Shown: piece after piece, positions 14,120-20,827 of the stretch
How positions within the stretch are numbered: position 1 is the first letter of the stretch
Layout of the letters: the number at the start of each line of letters is the position of its first letter
Assembly: GCA_965658375.1 (NCBI GenBank)
Contig: CBFHSD010000043.1
Span: 1 to 20,827 of the forward strand
Length of the DNA stretch: 20,827 bases
Direction of reading: 5' to 3'
DNA from: CBFHSD01 sp965658375
GTDB taxonomy: Bacteria > Bacteroidota > Bacteroidia > Flavobacteriales_G > Salibacteraceae
The notes under the pieces: model-generated
Seen by the model: only the letters and a program-made list of their open reading frames with translations
Told to the model about the DNA's origin: nothing
Database searches by the model: none
Position numbers and translations under genes: made by a program

Positions 14120-14452
14120 ATGCCTGAAGAAAGACTCGACCTAGTTAAGAAAATGCTCAAACAAAGTCCGAACGACACTTTTTTGAACTATGCTGCGGCA
14201 CTGGAATTTCAGAAAATTGGAGACAAGGCCAGAGCCATTGAGCTTTTTGAAAAGGTGATTGCCCTTGACAAAAACTACCTAGGGGCCTATTATCAATTGG
14301 GTAAAATGCATGAGAACGAGGGAACACTTCCCAAAGCCATTGCTACCTACAAAACGGGTAAGGAAATTGCAAAGAAACTCAAGGACCAAAAAGCCATTGG
14401 TGAATTGACTGAAGCCTTGATGCTTTTAGATGAAGAAGAGGGCAATTGGTAG
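14120..14452 (+). CDS. Small TPR (tetratricopeptide) protein
   Basis: 110 residues, cytoplasmic. From ATG MPEERLDLVKKMLKQSPNDTF the protein is all helical, with two TPR units: NDTFLNYAAALEFQKIGDKA plus RAIELFEKVIALDKNYLGAYY, then QLGKMHENEGTLPKAIATYK. The pattern A/G at positions 8 and 20 and the LGKMHENEG turn are typical. A third helix pair KAIGELTEALMLLDEEEGNW closes the solenoid. TPR folds bind partner proteins; none is identified here. A TTG at 14099 is in frame and would add seven residues, but it lies in the -7 box. Convergent with lysA, 59 bp apart, with no clear terminator between them. Small free-standing TPR genes of this size are common in Flavobacteriia. Confidence 0.83.
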   Translation: MPEERLDLVKKMLKQSPNDTFLNYAAALEFQKIGDKARAIELFEKVIALDKNYLGAYYQLGKMHENEGTLPKAIATYKTGKEIAKKLKDQKAIGELTEALMLLDEEEGNW

Positions 14453-14511
14453 TTGTATCTCTTTACACTTGCGTAACTTCATCCTGCGAGATTCTGTCTT
14501 GATGACCTCAA

Positions 14512-15702
14512 TTAAACAACCTTAGCTCTCTTGCGAACCAACTTTAGCATCAACTCTTCTACTCCTCTTTTTGCAATAATGCTCCTCGTTCGCTCTCTTC
14601 CATTATAATCGAGCCACATGCTTTCTCCATAAGCACCGGTATTTCTAATAATAATCCAGTCATTTCTTTTTGGTTTTGGCAATTGATAGGTGCCAAAAAC
14701 ATCTGTTGATTCGCATACCCCGCCAACAACAACACATTTTTTAGTTGGTCTAGCTAGGTCTGATGGCCATACTTCCAGAGGGTGTTTCGCATCATATAAA
14801 GCGGTGCGCATCATGTTATTCATTGAGGCATCCACCACAACAAAATCACTGGTATCATTTGGTTTTGTATACAGCACCTTAGTCAGTAATACTCCGCAGT
14901 GAGCTGTAAGGCTTCTTCCAGGTTCTACATGCACTTGTACGTGATCGCCTGCGTTTAAGCCCTCTCTCAAGGCAGAAAGCCATGAAGTGTAATTGGGAAT
15001 CTCAGTTTTTTCGTAATCAATCCCAAAACCACCACCTAAATTAAGGTAAGTCAATTGCTTCTGCAGGTGATTTTCTAAGAACGATAGTTCCTTGCTTGCT
15101 TTTTGAGCAAGTTCTTCAAAAACTTTCAAATCAGTTATTTGAGACCCAATATGAAAATGTAAACCGATACATTCAATGGCATCAAAATGCCTATAATTCG
15201 CTAGGAAAGTATCGTATTCTATCTGAGTGAACCCAAACTTATGCTGGGAACCTCCAGTGCTGATTCGCTCATGTGTCTTCGATATGATCTCAGGCGTTAT
15301 ACGCAATGCAACCTTGACCTTTATTTTCCGCAATTGTGCAAGGCTCTGAATCACTTCAAGCTCTTCGTAACTTTCTACTTGGAAAACGCCAATTTCTTCA
15401 TCCATTGCAAAAGCAATTTCTGCATTGGTCTTACCTACTCCACTAAAACCAATTTTTCTAGGGTTCATTCCCGAAGCCAAAGCCTTCATAAGTTCTCCGG
15501 CACTCACGCATTCTGCACCAAAACCCAGTTGGGCCAAATGCTCTAGAATAAAACTCTGTTGATTTGCCTTGACAGCATAATGCACGTGTATGTTTAAACG
15601 AGATGCAGCTTGGCTCAAAGCAGATGCACTTTCTTCAAACAACTCCTGGTGGTACACATATACCGGAGTCTCAAGAGAATTAAAATAATCGAAATACTTC
15701 AT
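14512..15702 (-). CDS. lysA: Diaminopimelate decarboxylase
   Basis: 396 residues, cytoplasmic. It removes CO2 from meso-diaminopimelate to make L-lysine, the last step of the DAP pathway, with pyridoxal phosphate. The alanine-racemase-type barrel begins with YAVKAN (Lys45 holds PLP). Other family blocks are ECVSAGELMKAL, KFGF, LHFHIGSQI (His/Ser of the PLP phosphate site), LNLGGGFGIDYE (the glycine loop), VHVEPGRSL (Glu-Pro-Gly-Arg), GGVCESTDVFG (the active-site Cys-Glu-Ser) and TGAYGESMWLDYNGR. All key blocks are present, so it should be active. Its start is close to the plus-strand ACT-domain gene (96 bp divergent). No perfect TAnnTTTG box was found on its side of the divergent region. Confidence 0.95.
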   Translation of the reverse strand: MKYFDYFNSLETPVYVYHQELFEESASALSQAASRLNIHVHYAVKANQQSFILEHLAQLGFGAECVSAGELMKALASGMNPRKIGFSGVGKTNAEIAFAMDEEIGVFQVESYEELEVIQSLAQLRKIKVKVALRITPEIISKTHERISTGGSQHKFGFTQIEYDTFLANYRHFDAIECIGLHFHIGSQITDLKVFEELAQKASKELSFLENHLQKQLTYLNLGGGFGIDYEKTEIPNYTSWLSALREGLNAGDHVQVHVEPGRSLTAHCGVLLTKVLYTKPNDTSDFVVVDASMNNMMRTALYDAKHPLEVWPSDLARPTKKCVVVGGVCESTDVFGTYQLPKPKRNDWIIIRNTGAYGESMWLDYNGRERTRSIIAKRGVEELMLKLVRKRAKVV

Positions 15703-15798
15703 AACTCAAATCTGGCCGCAAATGTGATTGTCTCTTTTCGAAATGAAAAATATTTAATATTCTTGCTCTTTTTTTAATTCTTAGGTTAATATCTTAAC
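15703..15798. promoter_or_regulatory. Divergent lysA / ACT-protein intergenic region
   Basis: 96 bp holding both 5' ends. It has an AT palindrome AATATT-T-AATATT (15749-15761), which could be an operator but could also be chance in such AT-rich DNA. TATTCTTG at 15758-15765 is one base from the -7 consensus for the plus-strand gene. No transcript start can be fixed on either side. Confidence 0.35.
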
Positions 15799-16449
15799 AT
15801 GTACACAACAAGCGAATTTGTAGCCGATTACATAGACAGGTTTCCCTTCTTACGCGAACTTTTAAATGACGGACTCATTAATGGTTCAGCTCTTGCCCGT
15901 AAAATCACCCCCATTCTTCAAGAGAAAATGGATAAAGAAGTTACAGAAAGTTCTGTGCTAATGAGTTTGAGACGCTTGCCACCTAAAGAAACTCCACTCA
16001 AGGCGAATAAAATCAACCAAATACTCACGGCATCCAAACAACTTACAGTTAGAAACAACATTTGCGCTGTAACCTACGTGAATAGTCCATCACTTACAGG
16101 AGCTCAAAATGAGTTTTTAGCGATGATCATTTCCAATCCAAACCCATTTTACAATTTATCTAGGGGTTCTTCCGAAACTACCATCATGTTCAATGAGGTT
16201 CATTTGGACATTCATGCCAACTGCTTCAATGGAGAACAAGAAAAAGCGGTTCGAAAAAACCTTTCTGCTCTAAGTCTAAAATTACCTGATGAAAATAGAG
16301 ATGTGGCTGGAGTGTATTACTTCCTTATTCGTAAACTCTCTTGGGCTGGAATCAATTTAGTAGAGCTAGTGAGTACATCAAATGAGTTTATCATATTGGT
16401 TGATGAAAAGCAGGTGAACGATGCTTTTGAAATACTCATGAGCCAATAG
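15799..16449 (+). CDS. ACT-domain protein without a kinase domain
   Basis: 216 residues, soluble. Residues about 168-216 are an ACT domain like the C-terminal one of aspartokinase: VAGVYYFLIRKLSWAGINLV, ELVSTSNEFIILVDE, then QVNDAFEILM. Residues 83-165 may hold a second, diverged ACT fold (RNNICAVTYV, SETTIMFNEVHLDIH). Residues 1-60 are helical, ending SSVLMSLRRLP, possibly a winged-helix-like DNA- or partner-binding part. There is no kinase domain (no KFGG-type motif), so the common label aspartate kinase would be wrong. ACT domains bind small ligands, mostly amino acids. Divergent placement next to lysA makes a lysine or amino-acid sensor that regulates it a fair guess. Start at the first ATG. 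Confidence 0.72.
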   Translation: MYTTSEFVADYIDRFPFLRELLNDGLINGSALARKITPILQEKMDKEVTESSVLMSLRRLPPKETPLKANKINQILTASKQLTVRNNICAVTYVNSPSLTGAQNEFLAMIISNPNPFYNLSRGSSETTIMFNEVHLDIHANCFNGEQEKAVRKNLSALSLKLPDENRDVAGVYYFLIRKLSWAGINLVELVSTSNEFIILVDEKQVNDAFEILMSQ

Positions 16450-16576
16450 GTAAAAAACCATCGCATAGATGAGCCAACCCTCTTCGCTTTGTCACGTTTA
16501 ATAAGAGTTATTACTTATTCAAGCATTGTGTTTGGGTAAGTATTTTTTACATCGTATTTTGCGTGCTTTCCAAAGA

Positions 16577-19249
16577 ATGACTGTATTCAAAAAAATTCTG
16601 TTTTTAATAAGCTTTGTACCACTGTTGGTAAGTGGTCAAGTGACTTATCAACTCAATGGAGACGCTGCTGTAAATGCCAGTGGATCACGCTGTTTTACCC
16701 TAACAGACACTACCGCACTCCAGGCCGGAAGCGTTTGGGGCAGTCAGCAAATCAATTTAACTCAACCTTTTGAGCTTTATGCCACTGTAAATTTTGGAAA
16801 TCAGGATACGAATGGTGGAGATGGAATTGCCTTTTCGTTTCACCAAATGGGAATTTTCGCCTTGTCATCTGGCCCTGGAAGAATGGGCTTTCAAGGTTTT
16901 AATCCAAGTTTAACGGCTGAATTTGATACACATGAGAATCCGGCATTCTCAGATCCTGCCAATGATCACATTGCACTGGTTCTAAATGGGAACACAAACC
17001 ACAGTAGTCCGGCCACATTAGCTGGGCCTATGAGTTTTGCAGCTAGCGGCAACATCAATGTGGAAGACGGGAATGATCATGAAATTCACATCAAATGGAA
17101 CCCTACTACCAACAACCTTAAAGTTTGGTTTGATTGTGATTTACGCATTGATTACACCGATGACATTGTGAGCAATGTTTTCTACGGTGATCCAAATGTA
17201 AATTGGGGCTTCTCTGGAGGTACAAGTAATGCAGTAGACAACCTGCAAACCATTTGTTACCACTATTTAAGTTTAGATGATTACTTGTCAGATACAACAC
17301 TTTGCCAAGGGGTTCCCTTAACAGTTTCTGCAAGTTATGGTAGCTCTTACAGTTGGGGACCTACAACAGGTGTTTCTAACCCAAGTATCTCAAACCCAAC
17401 AATAACACCATCAAGCACCACAACATACACGGTTACCATAACAGACTCCTGTAACTACTCGCGCACTGATGATTACATTCATACGATCTTAGATACCAAC
17501 TACATTGAGCTTGTTGGCGATACCTACACCTGCGATGGCATCTTGATTCCATTACAGTTGAATGTACAAGGAGAAGCGCCTTACTCATTAACTATTTTTG
17601 ATGGAACTACGGTACTCAACTTTAACTTGGATGCCAACGGAAATGACATTGTTACTGGGCAAACGCCTGCTGTAAATGTGAATGGGCCAGCTACTTGGCA
17701 AATAACAGGGTTTAACGGCAATAACAGCTGTAGCAACAATTGGACTGGAACACATGTAGTTTATAACGACATTACCATTAATAATACGATTGCCACAGTA
17801 GATGCTCTTTGCAATGGTGATTGTAATGGATCAGCAAGCATTACGATACCACATGCAACATCGAGCTACACCTACATTTGGCCTAATTTCACAAGCGGTT
17901 CTTCCAAATCTGGACTGTGTGCGAAAAGCTACACGGTAACCATAGCTAATGGTGCTGGATGCACAGACTCAGTTCAATTATCTATTGGTGAACCAAGTCC
18001 TATCCAAATTACGGGCATACAAGATACCAATTGGGTATGCATTAATGAGTTCAGAACATTCACCGCAAATGCAACCGGTGGTACTGCTCCATACACATAT
18101 CAGTGGTCTAACGGAGATCTTGGTTCAACAACATCTCTGAACAATACAAAAACCACAACATACAGAGTAAGTGTTTTTGATGTGAATGGATGTGGTCCAA
18201 CAATTGACACTTTCAAACTCAATGTATACGATTCTCTTCAAGTAAGCACCTCCCCTTCAACGGGTTTGTGCGAAGGTGATAGCGTAACTATTGTAGCGAA
18301 CGCCTCTGGTGGAAGTGGTAACTACTTTTATTCTTGGTCTAATGGAGCAACTACTGCATCTCAAAGTGTAAAACCAAGCGCGACAACTTCTTACTTCATT
18401 ACGTTAACAGATGACTGTAACTCTCCTGAGGCAGTGAATTACACAGATGTTGAAGTAGATCCTGCCATCAATGACTCTATTGGAGTAGATAGACCAGCTT
18501 GTGAAGGAAAAGAAGTGACTATTTATTTAGCAGATTATTATCCCCAATACTCTTATCAGTTCTTTTACGGAGACAATGAATTTGGAGATCCGGGAAGTGC
18601 CACTTTTACGCACACATATACCGATACCGGTTGCTATACTTTGGCCGTTAATATTACAGGTAAGTATTGCCAGGGTTTAAGAACTAGAAACTGTGGGGTC
18701 TATATCAATCCTACTCCAACGGCAGATTTCACATATTCCCCAGAAAACCCTTCTACCATAGAAAACAGTTTTGTTGACTTTACCAACACAAGCATTAATG
18801 CAAACAGCTATGACTGGCTTGTAGACGGTGTTGTGGTAAGCAATCAACAAGATTTAAACTATGAGTTTGGCGATAGCGGGAGCTATGATGTAGATTTAAT
18901 TGCTTTCAACCAGTTTAGATGTTCTGACACCACCTCTGCAACAATTGATGTGGTATTTGAGGATCCCGCCATTTACATCCCTAACTCCTTTACGCCAAAT
19001 GGTGATGGATTGAATGACTTTTTTACTCCAATTGTATATACCAAAGAGGTAGTTGGTTTTGATTTGTTTATTTATGACCGTTGGGGAAAGTTGATCTTTA
19101 CAAGCAGAGACTACGCTACTCCTTGGAATGGAACCAAAGACAACTCTGGAGGAAAACCTACTCGAGGCCTTTACTTTTACAAAACAAGCATTATAGATGA
19201 TTTAGGAAACAAGTTCTACTGCGAAGGGCAAGTGTTCTTAATCTACTAA
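16577..19249 (+). CDS. Large lectin/SprB-like/PKD protein with T9SS type B sorting domain
   Basis: 890 residues from the ATG at 16577; a TTG start 51 bp upstream would add a non-signal leader, so it is rejected. Residues 1-20 are the signal peptide (FLISFVPLLVSGQ). About 22-230 is an L-type lectin-like domain (GDGIAFSFHQ, LTAEFDTHENP, HIALVLNGN, HEIHIKWNPTTNNLKVWFD). About 235-310 and 330-400 are Ig/PKD-like repeats (TYTVTITDSC). About 404-478 fits the SprB repeat (VDALCNGDCNGSASI, TVTIANGAGCTDS). Further Ig/PKD-like domains follow to about 790, including NSFVDFTNTSINANSYDW. About 799-890 is the gliding-motility-type (type B) CTD: IPNSFTPNGDGLNDFF, YDRWGKLIF, GTKDNSGGKPTRGLYFYK. Export across the outer membrane by T9SS is expected. 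The makeup suggests an adhesin or glycan-binding surface protein. The partner sugar is unknown. Confidence 0.88.
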   Translation: MTVFKKILFLISFVPLLVSGQVTYQLNGDAAVNASGSRCFTLTDTTALQAGSVWGSQQINLTQPFELYATVNFGNQDTNGGDGIAFSFHQMGIFALSSGPGRMGFQGFNPSLTAEFDTHENPAFSDPANDHIALVLNGNTNHSSPATLAGPMSFAASGNINVEDGNDHEIHIKWNPTTNNLKVWFDCDLRIDYTDDIVSNVFYGDPNVNWGFSGGTSNAVDNLQTICYHYLSLDDYLSDTTLCQGVPLTVSASYGSSYSWGPTTGVSNPSISNPTITPSSTTTYTVTITDSCNYSRTDDYIHTILDTNYIELVGDTYTCDGILIPLQLNVQGEAPYSLTIFDGTTVLNFNLDANGNDIVTGQTPAVNVNGPATWQITGFNGNNSCSNNWTGTHVVYNDITINNTIATVDALCNGDCNGSASITIPHATSSYTYIWPNFTSGSSKSGLCAKSYTVTIANGAGCTDSVQLSIGEPSPIQITGIQDTNWVCINEFRTFTANATGGTAPYTYQWSNGDLGSTTSLNNTKTTTYRVSVFDVNGCGPTIDTFKLNVYDSLQVSTSPSTGLCEGDSVTIVANASGGSGNYFYSWSNGATTASQSVKPSATTSYFITLTDDCNSPEAVNYTDVEVDPAINDSIGVDRPACEGKEVTIYLADYYPQYSYQFFYGDNEFGDPGSATFTHTYTDTGCYTLAVNITGKYCQGLRTRNCGVYINPTPTADFTYSPENPSTIENSFVDFTNTSINANSYDWLVDGVVVSNQQDLNYEFGDSGSYDVDLIAFNQFRCSDTTSATIDVVFEDPAIYIPNSFTPNGDGLNDFFTPIVYTKEVVGFDLFIYDRWGKLIFTSRDYATPWNGTKDNSGGKPTRGLYFYKTSIIDDLGNKFYCEGQVFLIY

Positions 19250-19287
19250 GCAACTGAAACTCTTAAAACCACAGAGAATAAAAACAT

Positions 19288-19318
19288 AAAAAAAGGGTCG
19301 CAAATGCGACCCTTTTTT
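19288..19318. terminator. Bidirectional Rho-independent terminator
   Basis: GGGTCGCA (19295-19302) pairs with TGCGACCC (19305-19312); with the minimal loop opened, a 7-bp G/C-rich stem remains around AAAT. It is flanked by seven A on the left and six T on the right, so a U-tract exists for both strands. It separates the plus-strand lectin gene from the minus-strand lipoprotein gene and should serve both. Confidence 0.92.
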
Positions 19319-19339
19319 ATTTCACGGAATGTGAGAATG

Positions 19340-19996
19340 TTATTCAGTTGCCGGAACAATTGCTCCATCATCTTTCATTTTCTTGTACACTATGGCACCA
19401 AAGTCATAAGCAAAACGCTCTACTGAGGAAGGATTGCTTGTTCTGGTTTGACCTGTCCATATCAACTCTTTGGTCTTTAGGTTATACAAGTTGGCTTCTA
19501 AAAGAAAGGTCTTAATTTCTTCGTAATAACCGGTTTGATAAACCATTGGGCTCATGTGGCTGTAGTATGAGTTGAATGAATTGTAGTAACCATATCCGCC
19601 TCCATAGTAGCCTCCAGAATAGCCTGTACTTACGTATTGCTGACTCTTTTCTGCATCAATCAATGCCAATACCAAAATGGCATCATAGCCTTTTTCAACT
19701 AAACCTTCAGAAATCTCTTTTTTCTGCTCATCGGTTGCATTGAGTCTCTGACTACCAAATTCTGATAAACCAGGAACTGCATTGATACTATCTTTTTCAA
19801 AACGGCCTGTAAATTCTGTTTCAAAACTTTGTTTTGCATTAAGATTTTCAGTCAAACCCAATACGAGAACTTTGTTCATTGGGGGAGCCTTTACTTCTGG
19901 GTTTTTCCAAGATGCAGAAAGCTTTGTTGATGGTCCGCAACTTACCAAACCAATGAGTAAGGATGCAGCTATTGAAAGGTTGATTGTATTTTTCAT
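19340..19996 (-). CDS. DUF4136-like lipoprotein with Gly/Tyr-rich insert
   Basis: 218 residues. Lipobox LVSC (Cys20) after a signal peptide. The body resembles the DUF4136-type lipoproteins: SASWKNPE (28-34), KVLVLGLTENLNAKQSFETE, SINAVPG, KGYDAILVLALIDAEK and later TKELIWTGQTRTSNP. A low-complexity Gly/Tyr-rich insert occupies about 124-152 (TGYSGGYYGGGYGYY, NSFNSYYSHMSP) and is not part of the usual core. The protein lies 15 bp downstream of the cyclodeaminase gene and probably shares its transcript, although the two functions show no clear link. It ends at the bidirectional terminator. Function of the family is unknown; a stress or envelope role is sometimes guessed. Confidence 0.72.
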   Translation of the reverse strand: MKNTINLSIAASLLIGLVSCGPSTKLSASWKNPEVKAPPMNKVLVLGLTENLNAKQSFETEFTGRFEKDSINAVPGLSEFGSQRLNATDEQKKEISEGLVEKGYDAILVLALIDAEKSQQYVSTGYSGGYYGGGYGYYNSFNSYYSHMSPMVYQTGYYEEIKTFLLEANLYNLKTKELIWTGQTRTSNPSSVERFAYDFGAIVYKKMKDDGAIVPATE

Positions 19997-20011
19997 GTGT
20001 TGATGTATTTT

Positions 20012-20827
20012 CTATTTAATTTTTGATTCGACAATATCGCGAATTTCTTTTTCTAAGCGTTCTGCACTTTCTTGAATGGTGTTCCCTCTGCTCAAAATAT
20101 CAGTAGCAAAGTGCTCATCATTTAAGCCAGAAAGGTTGATTTTTACATTCATAAATGCACCAATCACTGCTGTTCTTGCACATAGAGCGCCAACACCTGC
20201 ATCGGTTACAGAAGCTTTTAAACCTTCTTCTGCCATAGCCTTCATCACTTCCATAGATTCAAATGCTGTTTCCATTATTTGAAAAGGAATCATTATGGCA
20301 TATTTCGTTGCTTCTTCAATCGCTTCTTTACGAATACTTTTTTCTTCTTCACTGCTTTTCGGCAGCTTAAATGCTTCCATTATTTTATTGAAAGAAGCAG
20401 TATCCTCATCTACAAGGTGCAGCAATCTGTCTTTCATGGCTTGACCTTTTTCTGCCCATTGGCTGTAGAATTCCCAACGGTCATCCCAACCTCTTTTGTG
20501 AGCCGATAAGTTGGCTACCATGGTTCCTAAAGAAATACCCAAAGTACCTAGATAAGCAGAGATGGATCCCCCTCCAGGAGCAGGACTTTCAGAAGCAGTT
20601 TCATTGGCAAAGGATATCAAATCCATATCTACCAACCTGTTTCCTTTCACATCGCTTTCAAGCACATATTCAATGACTCTTTTATTGGGGTCAAAAGGTG
20701 CGAGCTCATCCAAGCCTAGAGATTTGATGGCAATCTTCATTTTCTCTGCTTCATCAATCCCTAAAGATCTGTTCTGTTTCTTCAAAAAGAAATCAGCTGC
20801 ATCTAACATGGCTTGTTTTGGTATAAG
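20012..20827 (-). CDS. ftcD: Formiminotransferase-cyclodeaminase, C-terminal part (cut by window edge)
   Basis: The visible part is 271 residues; the frame stays open to the right edge. The first ATG seen, at 20809, is not the start: the codons before it read LIPKQA and continue a known segment of the glutamate formiminotransferase domain (the GLVPLKALLDAA-type end), followed here by MLDAADFFLKKQ and IKSLGLDELAPFDPNKRVIE. The rest is the cyclodeaminase domain, with SPAPGGGSISAYLGTLGISL, the folate-binding Gly loop, and long helices such as EKSIRKEAIEEATKYAIMIP. So the gene encodes the fused two-domain enzyme: it transfers the formimino group from formiminoglutamate to tetrahydrofolate, then releases ammonia to give methenyl-tetrahydrofolate, in histidine breakdown. 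A stand-alone cyclodeaminase is less likely given the visible upstream domain end. No hut gene is in view. Confidence 0.88.
   Translation of the reverse strand, partial: LIPKQAMLDAADFFLKKQNRSLGIDEAEKMKIAIKSLGLDELAPFDPNKRVIEYVLESDVKGNRLVDMDLISFANETASESPAPGGGSISAYLGTLGISLGTMVANLSAHKRGWDDRWEFYSQWAEKGQAMKDRLLHLVDEDTASFNKIMEAFKLPKSSEEEKSIRKEAIEEATKYAIMIPFQIMETAFESMEVMKAMAEEGLKASVTDAGVGALCARTAVIGAFMNVKINLSGLNDEHFATDILSRGNTIQESAERLEKEIRDIVESKIK

Noticed and set aside
16526..16576. TTG start for the lectin protein
   Set aside because: It adds 17 residues ahead of a clear signal peptide; the ATG at 16577 begins the signal peptide itself.
20012..20809. A complete stand-alone cyclodeaminase starting at 20809
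   Set aside because: The codons to the right of this ATG stay open and continue the end of the formiminotransferase domain, so the gene is cut by the window edge.

Overview
The window looks like a chromosome segment from a Bacteroidota bacterium, most likely a marine-type Flavobacteriales. The evidence is internal. Three secreted proteins end in type IX secretion (T9SS) sorting domains (two type A, one type B), one carries a SprB-like repeat, there is an N-terminal-plug TonB-dependent receptor with a carboxypeptidase-like extension, and several promoters fit the Bacteroidota -7 consensus TAnnTTTG.

Region 1 (1-5460, plus strand, visibly AT-rich) is an accessory block of secreted or surface proteins and repeats. 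It holds a PKD/T9SS protein whose whole promoter-leader (90 bp) is repeated after the gene, the frameshifted tail of a tyrosine recombinase, a 367-bp non-coding stretch with a diverged direct repeat, a large secreted propeller-like repeat protein, an assembly gap, a small lipoprotein and a small outer-membrane beta-barrel. The last two genes share a second repeated leader; the assembly gap falls exactly at the end of one copy of it.

Region 2 (5600-6331) is a 2-Cys peroxiredoxin on the minus strand, with its own promoter and a strong terminator.

Region 3 (13991 down to 6416, all minus strand) is a tightly packed run of six genes: DUF4856 lipoprotein, imelysin-like lipoprotein, HTTM membrane protein, TonB-dependent receptor, SAM methyltransferase and ZIP metal transporter. 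It starts from a good promoter that is followed at once by a palindromic operator-like site. The content points to uptake of iron or another metal across both membranes. This is the most interesting functional unit in the window.

Region 4 (14069-16449) has a small TPR protein, diaminopimelate decarboxylase (lysA) on the minus strand, and, divergent from lysA, an ACT-domain protein without a kinase domain that may sense an amino acid.

Region 5 (16577-20827) has a large T9SS-exported lectin/SprB-like/PKD adhesin-like protein, a bidirectional terminator, and a minus-strand pair: a DUF4136-like lipoprotein behind a formiminotransferase-cyclodeaminase gene that runs off the right edge. No tRNA, rRNA, CRISPR array or intact insertion sequence was seen.
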